From: Alteriqipengyuania abyssalis | Lineage (GTDB): Bacteria > Pseudomonadota > Alphaproteobacteria > Sphingomonadales > Sphingomonadaceae | DNA: 64,000 nt | Assembly: GCF_019857185.1 (NCBI RefSeq) | Contig: NZ_JAHWXP010000003.1 | Span: 587,501 to 651,500 of the forward strand | Reading direction: 5' to 3' | Shown: one piece after another, positions 49,069 to 55,493 of the stretch | Position numbering within the stretch: the first letter of the stretch is position 1 | Layout: each line of letters begins with the position of its first letter | Program-made: the position numbers and the translations under genes | Notes under the pieces: generated by a model | Databases searched by the model: none | What the model saw: the letters and a program-made list of their open reading frames with translations, nothing else | What the model was told of the DNA's origin: nothing

Positions 49069-49794
49069 TTAACGCGGCTGCAGATTTTGCGTCCGCCCGC
49101 ATCGCTTCCCAATTATCGCACCGCCTTCGCCAGAGCGCGGCAATCCCAGCCGCTCACCCGCCTCAGTCTTCCCTGCCTTAAGGATATAGCGAACCACGTT
49201 CTCGGCATTCGTGTGCGATCGTCTATTCCCCTCTGCTTTAGAAAGCCGACCGCCTATCACAGTCACCTTGCTCACACCGGCACGGTAAGTGCCGCCAGCC
49301 GTCACAATCCATCGCCGCGTCCGGTTTCTGAGGCATATCTCGGCTGGCAGGTGCATAAGGATATGAACGTGCTCGCCCTTGCCGCTCGCGCGTTCCCTAA
49401 CCCAAATTGCGGAGAGGCTCCCGCCCTCCCTTCGCGCCTGCTTGCTGACAAGGTCTAAAAGCTTGCCGACAAACCTAGCGCCGTCGCTCGGCTCAATATC
49501 GGCTAGCCCATAGTGGACAGCCCAGTGCCGCTGAAAAACTCGCCCGGTCTCAAAGGCGTAAGCGGCTGCCCCCATCAGCATCGCAAGCTGACGATTGGAG
49601 AGGAAATCGCTAACCCGATCCGCACGGTTACGAGCGCCGCCCCACGTGCCATTCCCGGCCTGTCTCGGCTGACCAAGGTCGCAACTTAGAGTATCACTAT
49701 AGTTTGCAATCGCCGTGCCAAAGTCGTCTGCTCGTCCGTTATCCGCCGCTATCAAACGGTTTGCCCCAGCGTGCAGGAAGGCGTTCTCTGCCAT
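49069..49794 (-). CDS. HUH-motif protein resembling a rolling-circle replication initiator
   Basis: A 241-aa basic protein. The middle has FQRHWAVHYGLADIEPSDGARFVGKLL, then GSLSAIWVRERASGKGEHVHILMHLP, in which H-V-H-I-L-M-H-L-P is an HUH-type metal motif, and later ENVVRYILKAGK with a Tyr placed as in single-Tyr nicking enzymes. GAVIGKRCG-like text (GGAIIGKRCGRTQN) closes it. Relatives I recall from alphaproteobacteria are annotated only as hypothetical or replication proteins. If correct it nicks DNA to start replication or transfer of the excised element. A degenerate second copy lies at 46132. No strong ribosome site is seen at the ATG. Confidence 0.65.
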   Translation of the reverse strand: MAENAFLHAGANRLIAADNGRADDFGTAIANYSDTLSCDLGQPRQAGNGTWGGARNRADRVSDFLSNRQLAMLMGAAAYAFETGRVFQRHWAVHYGLADIEPSDGARFVGKLLDLVSKQARREGGSLSAIWVRERASGKGEHVHILMHLPAEICLRNRTRRWIVTAGGTYRAGVSKVTVIGGRLSKAEGNRRSHTNAENVVRYILKAGKTEAGERLGLPRSGEGGAIIGKRCGRTQNLQPR

Positions 49795-49863
49795 GACGGT
49801 GAAGTTTCAAGATTTGGCAAACGGGGCGCGTTCACCCAGCTGGGCCGACGCACCCCGCTCGAT

Positions 49864-50121
49864 TTAGCTCTCAGAGCCCGTTTCGGGCACGCCGAGAGCT
49901 TTTTCTTCCGCATAGGCGGTGAGGGCCCGCGCGAGGTCCGCGACTGCATCGATCGGCATGGTGACGCCCTTGCTCGTCGCGGTGTCACCATGCTGTCCTG
50001 CCCAGAGGCGAAGCTCGAAGAAGTCGCGCCCCTTGAACTCGCGCTCACCGGCGACCAGCCGCCCTTCGCGCTTTTGCAGTTCCCAGACGACGGGAGCGGT
50101 AAAACCGGGAAGCTCGCTCAT
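49864..50121 (-). CDS. PC4-like ssDNA-binding protein
   Basis: An 85-aa protein whose core, GREFKGRDFFELRLWAG followed by ATSKGVTMPIDAVADLARALTAY, fits the PC4/YdbC fold (strand with aromatic, K-G-V, then a helix). PC4-like proteins bind single-stranded DNA. It overlaps the upstream winged-helix-like gene by 4 bp and precedes the HUH gene, which would also act on single strands; a shared role in replication is inference. The exact N terminus (MSELPGFTAP) is well placed. Confidence 0.6.
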   Translation of the reverse strand: MSELPGFTAPVVWELQKREGRLVAGEREFKGRDFFELRLWAGQHGDTATSKGVTMPIDAVADLARALTAYAEEKALGVPETGSES

Positions 50122-50498
50122 GCCGCCTCCCTGTTTTCGCCCTGTTCAATCACGCTACCGATGGTCGAGAGGCGATAGCGCGCGTGGCGATATTCACCTT
50201 CAATTTCGGTGCTGATTGCCAGCCTATCTTCGCGCATCGCGTGGATCGTACCACCAAGCCGGGTGTGCCAGGGGAGCGTATCCCACTGGGTCAGACCATC
50301 GCGCTTGGTTGCCAGCAAGAAGAGAACCCGCGCCCGCTTGCCGCGATAGCGCCAGACGCGCCCTTCGGAAGAGCGGAAGGCCACTTGCGGCTTGTCATGG
50401 GAACCTTTGTCGGCGATATGCGGGTTGTCGATTGCTACCACGCTTTTCGGCTGGCCCTTGGACGTTGCCGCGTCCGGGGCCTTTACTTTGTCTGCCAT
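50118..50498 (-). CDS. Winged-helix-like protein of the integration module
   Basis: The ATG at 50498 has GGAGGCGG upstream and overlaps the AlpA stop (TGATG); 126 aa. An Ala/Lys-rich lead is followed by KPQVAFRSSEGRVWRYRGKRARVLFLLATKRDGLTQWDTLPWHTRLGGTIHAMR, a pattern typical of a winged helix in which a gene-product family of this size recurs behind alpA in alphaproteobacterial elements. DNA binding is inferred; no function is assigned. It overlaps the PC4-like gene by 4 bp. Confidence 0.6.
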   Translation of the reverse strand: MADKVKAPDAATSKGQPKSVVAIDNPHIADKGSHDKPQVAFRSSEGRVWRYRGKRARVLFLLATKRDGLTQWDTLPWHTRLGGTIHAMREDRLAISTEIEGEYRHARYRLSTIGSVIEQGENREAA

Positions 50499-50689
50499 CA
50501 GGCCGCCTCCCCCTGATAGTCGGGAAGCGCATTCGCCCAAGCCATCGCATCGGCGCGAGCAATCCGCGTTGCCACTCCGAACTTACGAATTTTCAGGCGA
50601 CCGGCATTCACCTCGCGATAGAAAGAGGTCTTGCCGATAGAGAAGCGGTCGCAAAATTCCGCGACCGTAAGCAATTCAGGAAGGTCCAT
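50498..50689 (-). CDS. AlpA/excisionase-type DNA-binding regulator
   Basis: A 63-aa helix-turn-helix protein: LLTVAEFCDRFSIGKTSFYREVNAGRLKIRKFGVATRIARADAMAWANAL, the MerR-like winged HTH of AlpA, which in P4-type elements activates the integrase and favours excision. It starts 137 bp after the stop of a 263-aa gene and is followed without gap by the winged-helix-like gene. This is the usual position for such a switch in P4-style elements. Confidence 0.88.
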   Translation of the reverse strand: MDLPELLTVAEFCDRFSIGKTSFYREVNAGRLKIRKFGVATRIARADAMAWANALPDYQGEAA

Positions 50690-50708
50690 TTGTCTTAGTC
50701 CTAGCTGC

Positions 50709-50727
50709 GCACGGAAAACCTCCGTGC
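50709..50727. promoter_or_regulatory. Inverted repeat upstream of alpA-like gene
   Basis: GCACGGA (50709-50715) and TCCGTGC (50721-50727) form a perfect 7-bp inverted repeat 20 bp before the alpA-like start. It could be an operator for AlpA or a repressor, or a small leader hairpin. Confidence 0.45.
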
Positions 50728-50826
50728 CGGACCCGGCGAATGCCGTGGTGCTGCTAGGGATAATTGCGACGGGTGCGAAACGCTGTCAGATAGTTTGAAC
50801 CTCGGCGGCACGAGAATGCCCGACGC

Positions 50827-51618
50827 TTACCAATTCTGGTACGCTTCCCACAAAACGGCCTGCCGATCAGGAGTCTCCCTCTCTTGCATTCGAACGAATG
50901 CACAAGCCTGATAGAACCGCTGCCAATCATTTGCTTGCTCGATTGGAACGTGCGCCGATCCACCATCCGGCTTTGGCGCAAGACCAAATTCGCGATGAAA
51001 AATCGTGAGTAATCTAGTAGCCAAATCAATTCGGGAATTGCGGAGCGTCTTTTCTCGCCACCGTGGCGCTTGATGGTGCTCAGAGAGCCAGGCGGAAACG
51101 ATTTTGTGCGATTTAATTAAAGCGTCCAGCATACGAATGTTGTCGTTCGTAGCCGCCTTCGACAGCATTGCTGCGACGGAAAAATCGATACTGTGATTAA
51201 ATTCAAAAAAAGTAGGACGCAGCGCCTCGAGTTTTCCAATGCAAGCATCAACCTCGCGCCTCAACTCGGCATACCCCTTTCGAACGTCCGGCACATCGAA
51301 TTGCACGAAAATCAAGTCCAACTCGAAGAGGAAATTGCTCCAGCCGGACACGGGCTCAAGCTCGAAATTGAAATCACGGAAAGTTTCTCGAATGGCGGCG
51401 TGCCTAACCTCGCTGGTGGCCATCCACCCGATATGCTCAGCCCCTCGGAGCATTTCGATGTTCTGCGGTCTGAGGGCATCAGCGTAGGCATCGACATATT
51501 CGCGCGGGGTGAGGTCTCCTAAATCTTCCCGGCTAAGAAACGCCTCGACGCGCTGATTGTGCTTCTGTTGTCGCGATTGCCATTCGTCATTTTGTTCCGG
51601 AAGGTTCTCATCCTTCAA
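50827..51618 (-). CDS. 263-aa protein of unknown function, coupled to the integrase
   Basis: A soluble, acidic, largely helical 263-aa protein with many Trp and Phe residues (SGWSNFLFELDLIFVQFDVPD, RPTFFEFNHSIDFSV). No signal peptide or known motif. Its start overlaps the integrase stop by 4 bp, so it is translated with the integrase, an unusual place for cargo. Codon use is more A/T-rich than in the integrase, suggesting it was acquired separately. Possible regulator of integration or a defence function; neither is shown. Confidence 0.72.
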   Translation of the reverse strand: MKDENLPEQNDEWQSRQQKHNQRVEAFLSREDLGDLTPREYVDAYADALRPQNIEMLRGAEHIGWMATSEVRHAAIRETFRDFNFELEPVSGWSNFLFELDLIFVQFDVPDVRKGYAELRREVDACIGKLEALRPTFFEFNHSIDFSVAAMLSKAATNDNIRMLDALIKSHKIVSAWLSEHHQAPRWREKTLRNSRIDLATRLLTIFHREFGLAPKPDGGSAHVPIEQANDWQRFYQACAFVRMQERETPDRQAVLWEAYQNW

Positions 51619-52790
51619 GTTGCCAACCGAACGACGTTCCCGCCGCTCGCTCCCTCACAGTAGGCGGCCCATGCAGCCATAAGCTCGCGCCGCTTTTCCA
51701 GCATTGATCCACGCTGATAGGCTGCAACCGTCTTATCGCCAACGACATGGGCCAGCGCGGCCTCTGCTAGCTCGGCTGGCCAATGCGTCTGCTCGGCAAC
51801 CCAATCGCGGAACGTGCTGCGAAAGCCATGTGGCACCTCATCGCGGCCCATGTCGCGCATCACCTTTGTGAGCGTCATATCGCTTAGAGGCTTGCCTCGT
51901 CGCTGCCCCGGAAAAACCAAATCGCTATCGCCGCGCCTATGCGCCTTCACTCGCTCGAATAGGGCAACCGCTTCTGGCGATAGTGGCACAACATGCTCAC
52001 GCCCTGCCTTCATGCGCTCGGCTGGGATTGCCCAAGTCGCCGCGTCGAGGTCTATCTCACTCCATTCGGCCAGCCGCACTTCGCCAGAGCGCGCTGCGGT
52101 GAGGATGACAGCCTCCAGCGCTAGCCTCCCCATGCTTTCGCCTTCCCGTAATTTTCCCATAAATTCGGGAAGCTCGGAATAGGGCAATGCCTTGTGGTGT
52201 TTCGGCTGAGCGCGCTGTTTGGGTAGGGCTTTGTCTATCACCGGCAACGCAAGGCCGCTATCGCGGTAGCCCTTAGCAACCGCCCAATCGATCACCGTGT
52301 TGATGCGCTGGCGCAACCGGCGAGCGGTCTCGGGCTTCTCCAGCCAAATCGCAACAAGAGCATCGCGTACCGCCGCAGCGTCCACGCTAGCAACAGATCG
52401 ATTGCCGAACGCGGGGAATGCGTAGGCCTCTAGCGTAGTGATCCATTGCCGCGCGTGTTTCGGGTTTTTCCAGCTGGGCGCGTTCTCGGCATGCACCAAT
52501 CTGGCCGCTTCCGAGAATGTGGGAATGCCCGCCGCCTTCTGGCGCTCGGCAACCGGATCAATGCCTACCTCGATTTGCGAGCGAACTTCCGCCGCTCGCT
52601 CTCGTGCCAATTTCAGCGAAACTTTTTTGGCGCTCCCCAGCCCAATGTCGCGCCGCCGCCCGTCTTTCTGGACCCGAACTATCCAGCTCTTGCCGCCGCG
52701 CTTTCCAATCAGGAGGAAAAGCCCGTCCCCATCGCCATACCGTCCTGGCTCGCTCGCGGCCTTCACCGCCGTCGCCGTAAGGCTCCCCAT
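51615..52790 (-). CDS. int: Tyrosine-type site-specific integrase, P4 family
   Basis: The ATG at 52790 (MGSLTATAVKAA) gives 391 aa; a longer frame reaching 52847 is unlikely. Domains: DUF4102-type arm-binding N terminus (GDGDGLFLLIGKRGGKSWIVRVQKDGRRRDIGLGSAKKVSLKLARERAAE), SAM-like core-binding domain, and catalytic domain with Arg in TAARSGEVRLAEWSEID, H-x-x-R in PHGFRSTFRDW, His in LAHVVGDK and the Tyr nucleophile in TVAAYQRGSMLEKR. It lies 144 bp from the tRNA-Ser it recognises. Confidence 0.95.
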   Translation of the reverse strand: MGSLTATAVKAASEPGRYGDGDGLFLLIGKRGGKSWIVRVQKDGRRRDIGLGSAKKVSLKLARERAAEVRSQIEVGIDPVAERQKAAGIPTFSEAARLVHAENAPSWKNPKHARQWITTLEAYAFPAFGNRSVASVDAAAVRDALVAIWLEKPETARRLRQRINTVIDWAVAKGYRDSGLALPVIDKALPKQRAQPKHHKALPYSELPEFMGKLREGESMGRLALEAVILTAARSGEVRLAEWSEIDLDAATWAIPAERMKAGREHVVPLSPEAVALFERVKAHRRGDSDLVFPGQRRGKPLSDMTLTKVMRDMGRDEVPHGFRSTFRDWVAEQTHWPAELAEAALAHVVGDKTVAAYQRGSMLEKRRELMAAWAAYCEGASGGNVVRLAT

Positions 52791-52933
52791 TGCCGAATAC
52801 TCCCACGCTTTCTCCCACACGATAGCGCGAGCGGCTGGGAACGGCAAGGTCCGCGCCGGAACCGCAGAGGCGCATCAAGCCTCAGGTTTTGTCAGGTTTC
52901 ACGAAAGCTAGGGAATGGCCACGAAAGGGCGAT

Positions 52934-52947
52934 TGGCGGAGCGGGAG
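52934..52947 (+). repeat. Right attachment site within tRNA-Ser 3' end
   Basis: TGGCGGAGCGGGAG, covering the CCA, the 3' acceptor strand and the first T-stem bases; the same 14 bases occur at 40939-40952. Confidence 0.8.
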
Positions 52948-53024
52948 GGATTCGAACCCTCGATACGGGGTTACCGTATACACACTTTCCAGGCGTGCGC
53001 CTTCGACCACTCGGCCACCGCTCC
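52934..53024 (-). tRNA. tRNA-Ser(GGA)
   Basis: A 91-nt class II tRNA on the minus strand. The acceptor stem GGAGCGG pairs with CCGCTCC, followed by the discriminator G and an encoded CCA. The anticodon loop CTGGAAA gives GGA, a Ser anticodon. A long variable arm and the T-loop GGTTCGAATCC are present. The 3' end is the integration site of the adjacent element and stays complete. Confidence 0.97.
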
Positions 53025-53106
53025 GCATCGCCCGTTCGGGAAGGGTGCGCACCTAGCTGCGTTCCGTGCGCTTCGCAAGACGCGGAAGCTCCGCTAGGCA
53101 CCTGGC

Positions 53107-53511
53107 ATGAGAGAATTCGGACTTCCCGTGACGCTTGACGAGATGGAAGCGCTTGGCCGGGCGGCGATCGCTGCGCTTCCGCAGGCTTTTGCCGAGCAAC
53201 TGGGCGATGTCGTGTTCGCGGTGGAGGACTTCGCCGACGAGGAGACCTTGCACGAGCTGGGAATGGAAAATCCCTTCGAACTGACCGGTGTCTACGAGGG
53301 TCACGCCCTGACCGAGCGCAGCATCGAGATGTCGGGCCAGCTCCCCACCCGCATCCGCCTGTTCCGCCGCCCGATTCTCGACGAATGGGCAGAGCGCGGC
53401 GATGAGGCGCTGGAGCACCTGGTGCGGCATGTCGTAATCCACGAGATCGGCCATCACTTCGGCCTCTCGGACGAGGACATGCATGCGCTGGAAGATATGG
53501 CGGACCGCTAA
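53107..53511 (+). CDS. Zincin-like metallopeptidase family protein
   Basis: A 134-aa protein with the motif H-E-I-G-H-H-F-G-L-S-D near the C terminus (VVIHEIGHHFGLSDEDMHALE), a minimal zincin, preceded by TRIRLFRRPILDEW. The family of short HEIGHHFGLSD proteins is widespread in actinobacteria and alphaproteobacteria, without a known substrate. It is the first gene on the chromosomal side of the tRNA, so it belongs to the core genome. Confidence 0.9.
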   Translation: MREFGLPVTLDEMEALGRAAIAALPQAFAEQLGDVVFAVEDFADEETLHELGMENPFELTGVYEGHALTERSIEMSGQLPTRIRLFRRPILDEWAERGDEALEHLVRHVVIHEIGHHFGLSDEDMHALEDMADR

Positions 53512-53614
53512 ATTTGCGTTCGGCATTGCGGGGAGCATCGTGAGGACGCAATCTGGGGCAGCGATGCGCTCCGCTCCGGATTGTGTCGCACTGCTCGCCA
53601 TGAGGGGGAAGCCA

Positions 53615-54604
53615 ATGCGTATTCTTTTTGCCGCCACCTGTGCTCTCGCGCTCGCCACTGCCGCGTTCGCGCAAGAAGTCGAGGCGCCCCCGCCTTCGCC
53701 GAGCGAGATCGTAAGCTTGGCGCCCACCGATGACTGGATCGCGATCGATCCGGAGAACCTGGTGGTGATGACGCTGCCCCCGCTGGAGGATGGCACCGAA
53801 CGGAAGGTGGTGATGCAACTGATCGGCGCGCCGTTCAGCCAGGGCTGGGTCGCGAACATCCGTACCCTCGCCCGCGCGAAGTACTGGGACGGCAGCCAGA
53901 TCTTGCGCGTGCAGGACAATTACGTGGTCCAGTGGGGCCAGCCCGACCCGGAAATGGGGGTCGAGCCCAAGCCCGTGCCCGAGGGGCTGAAGGTGATGAC
54001 CGAGGGCGAGTACACCGCCGGATCGCCCAACTGGCTCACAGGACCGGTGCTGCAGGCCAAGCGCCAGCCGCAGGTGTTCGAGGACTGGCCCGCCCCGATG
54101 ATGACCGACGCCTACGCCGATTTCGCAAGCTTCCGTGACGGCTGGCCGATTGCCGGCGTGCAGGGGATGCATCTGGCACGCCAGTGGCCGGTCCACTGCT
54201 ACGGCATGGTCGGCGTGGGTCGCAACATGTCGCCCGATACTGGCGACGGATCGCAGCTCTACACCGTGATCGGCCACGCGCCGCGCCATCTCGACCGCAA
54301 TATCGCGGTCGTGGGCCGGATCGTGGAAGGGATCGAGCACCTCTCCAGCCTGCCGCGCGGCACAGGCCCGCTCGGCTTCTACGAGGACGAGAGCAAGCGC
54401 GTGCCGATCGTGTCGGTCCGCATGGCAGCCGATATGCCCGAGAGCGAGCGGCCCCGCTTCGAATACCTCTCCACCGCGAGCGAGAGCTTCGCGCGCTATG
54501 CCGATGCGCGCGCCAACCGGCGCGATCCGTTCTTCATCCAGCCTGCCGGCGGGGCGGACGTCTGCAATATCCCGGTGCCCGTGCGCAGGACAGACGCGGA
54601 GTGA
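53615..54604 (+). CDS. Exported cyclophilin-type peptidyl-prolyl isomerase
   Basis: The ATG at 53615 has GGGGGAAG upstream and opens with a signal peptide (MRILFAATCALALATAAFAQ); 329 aa. The cyclophilin fold is recognisable in ILRVQDNYVVQWGQPDP near residue 100 (Phe/Gln positions partly changed) and SQLYTVIGHAPRHLDRNIAVVGRIVEGIEHL near 220, where the family's F-G-x-V-x-x-G occurs. About 60 extra residues lie between these elements. Isomerase activity may be low because the usual F-x-x-Q core is degenerate. It overlaps the next gene by 4 bp. Confidence 0.8.
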   Translation: MRILFAATCALALATAAFAQEVEAPPPSPSEIVSLAPTDDWIAIDPENLVVMTLPPLEDGTERKVVMQLIGAPFSQGWVANIRTLARAKYWDGSQILRVQDNYVVQWGQPDPEMGVEPKPVPEGLKVMTEGEYTAGSPNWLTGPVLQAKRQPQVFEDWPAPMMTDAYADFASFRDGWPIAGVQGMHLARQWPVHCYGMVGVGRNMSPDTGDGSQLYTVIGHAPRHLDRNIAVVGRIVEGIEHLSSLPRGTGPLGFYEDESKRVPIVSVRMAADMPESERPRFEYLSTASESFARYADARANRRDPFFIQPAGGADVCNIPVPVRRTDAE

Positions 54605-55134
54605 GCACATTTGCGCTGCGCACTGCCGATGCTGGCGATGCCGGAGCGATCGCGGCGCTCCACACCGCCAACTGGCGCAGCGCCTATGCCGACATCCTCG
54701 ACCCGGCCTATCTCGCCGGGCCGGTGGAGGAAGATCGACGCGCGGTGTGGCATGAGCGTCTGACCGCCGGGCCGGACGACCTCGAGGTGGTCGTCGCCGA
54801 AAGCGAACAGGGGATCATCGGCTTCGCCAGCCTGTTCCACGAGCGCGAGCCCGACTGGGGCAGCTTCGTCGACAACCTGCACAGCGCCGCATCGGTGCGC
54901 GGACAGGGTGTGGGCAAGGCGCTGCTGACCGAGGCGGCACGGCGGGTCGCCGCGCGCGATCGGCACAAAGGGCTCTACCTGTGGGTGTTCGAACGCAACG
55001 AAGCTGCGGTCGGCTTCTACCGCGCGCTCGGCGGGGAGATCGCCGAGCGGATCATGTCCGACTGGGACAAGGCGCCCGACGAAGTGCGCTATCGCATGCA
55101 CTGGCCTCGGGCCGCGGACCTCGCCAACCGCTAG
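54601..55134 (+). CDS. GNAT-family N-acetyltransferase
   Basis: It starts at GTG (54601) within the stop of the isomerase gene and gives 177 aa: N-terminal strand FALRTADAGDAGAIAALH, acetyl-CoA motif SVRGQGVGKALLTEAARR (R-x-x-G-x-G/A pattern) and the closing LWVFERNEAAVGFYRALGGE. The substrate cannot be told. The final 4 bp overlap the convergent VOC-protein gene. Confidence 0.88.
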   Translation: MSTFALRTADAGDAGAIAALHTANWRSAYADILDPAYLAGPVEEDRRAVWHERLTAGPDDLEVVVAESEQGIIGFASLFHEREPDWGSFVDNLHSAASVRGQGVGKALLTEAARRVAARDRHKGLYLWVFERNEAAVGFYRALGGEIAERIMSDWDKAPDEVRYRMHWPRAADLANR

Positions 55135-55493
55135 ACCTTCTGCATGAATTCCAGCCGGTTGCCGAAAGGGTCGGCGGTGAAGAAACGGCGGTAGCCTGCC
55201 ACGGCCTTATCGTCGCGACAGGCCACACCGGCCTGTTCCAGCCGCTCGCGCAGGGCATCCAGATCGCTGATGAGGAACGCCGGATGCGCTTTTGTCGCTG
55301 GGGTAAAATCGGGGTCGATACCCACATGCAGCGCGACCTCGCCGGCCGCGAACCAGCAGCCCTGCGGCGAGAGCGTGTCGGGCTTGGGCACCTCGCGCAT
55401 GCCGATCAGATCGACGAAGAAGCCGCGCATCCGATCCTCGCCGCCTTCGGGAATGGCGAGCTGGACATGATCATAGGCCAGCAGCCCGGTCAT
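55131..55493 (-). CDS. VOC-superfamily (glyoxalase-like) protein
   Basis: A 120-aa single vicinal-oxygen-chelate unit: LLAYDHVQLAIPEGGEDRMRGFFVDLIGM, then ALHVGIDPDF, and DPFGNRLEFM with the usual metal-binding Glu near the end. The ATG at 55493 overlaps the stop of the (p)ppGpp enzyme by 4 bp, so it is co-translated with it. The reaction is unknown; many such proteins are small-molecule-binding or resistance proteins. Confidence 0.86.
   Translation of the reverse strand: MTGLLAYDHVQLAIPEGGEDRMRGFFVDLIGMREVPKPDTLSPQGCWFAAGEVALHVGIDPDFTPATKAHPAFLISDLDALRERLEQAGVACRDDKAVAGYRRFFTADPFGNRLEFMQKV

Larger units (their letters stand above)
40939..52947. mobile_element. Integrated element of about 12 kb in tRNA-Ser(GGA)
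   Basis: The element runs from a 14-bp copy of the tRNA 3' end (40939-40952) to the tRNA gene itself (52934-52947). The integrase gene lies 144 bp from the tRNA, with an AlpA-like regulator, a winged-helix-like protein, a PC4-like protein and an HUH-motif protein behind it. The genes between 41,000 and 49,000 are visibly richer in A+T and in non-core functions than the flanks. Relaxase-with-coupling, type IV secretion and phage structural genes are not recognisable, so it may be a satellite or mobilisable element. About 240 bp of unassigned sequence just outside the left end separates it from broken chromosomal genes. The intergenic stretch 40694-41077 holds no intact gene. Confidence 0.85.
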
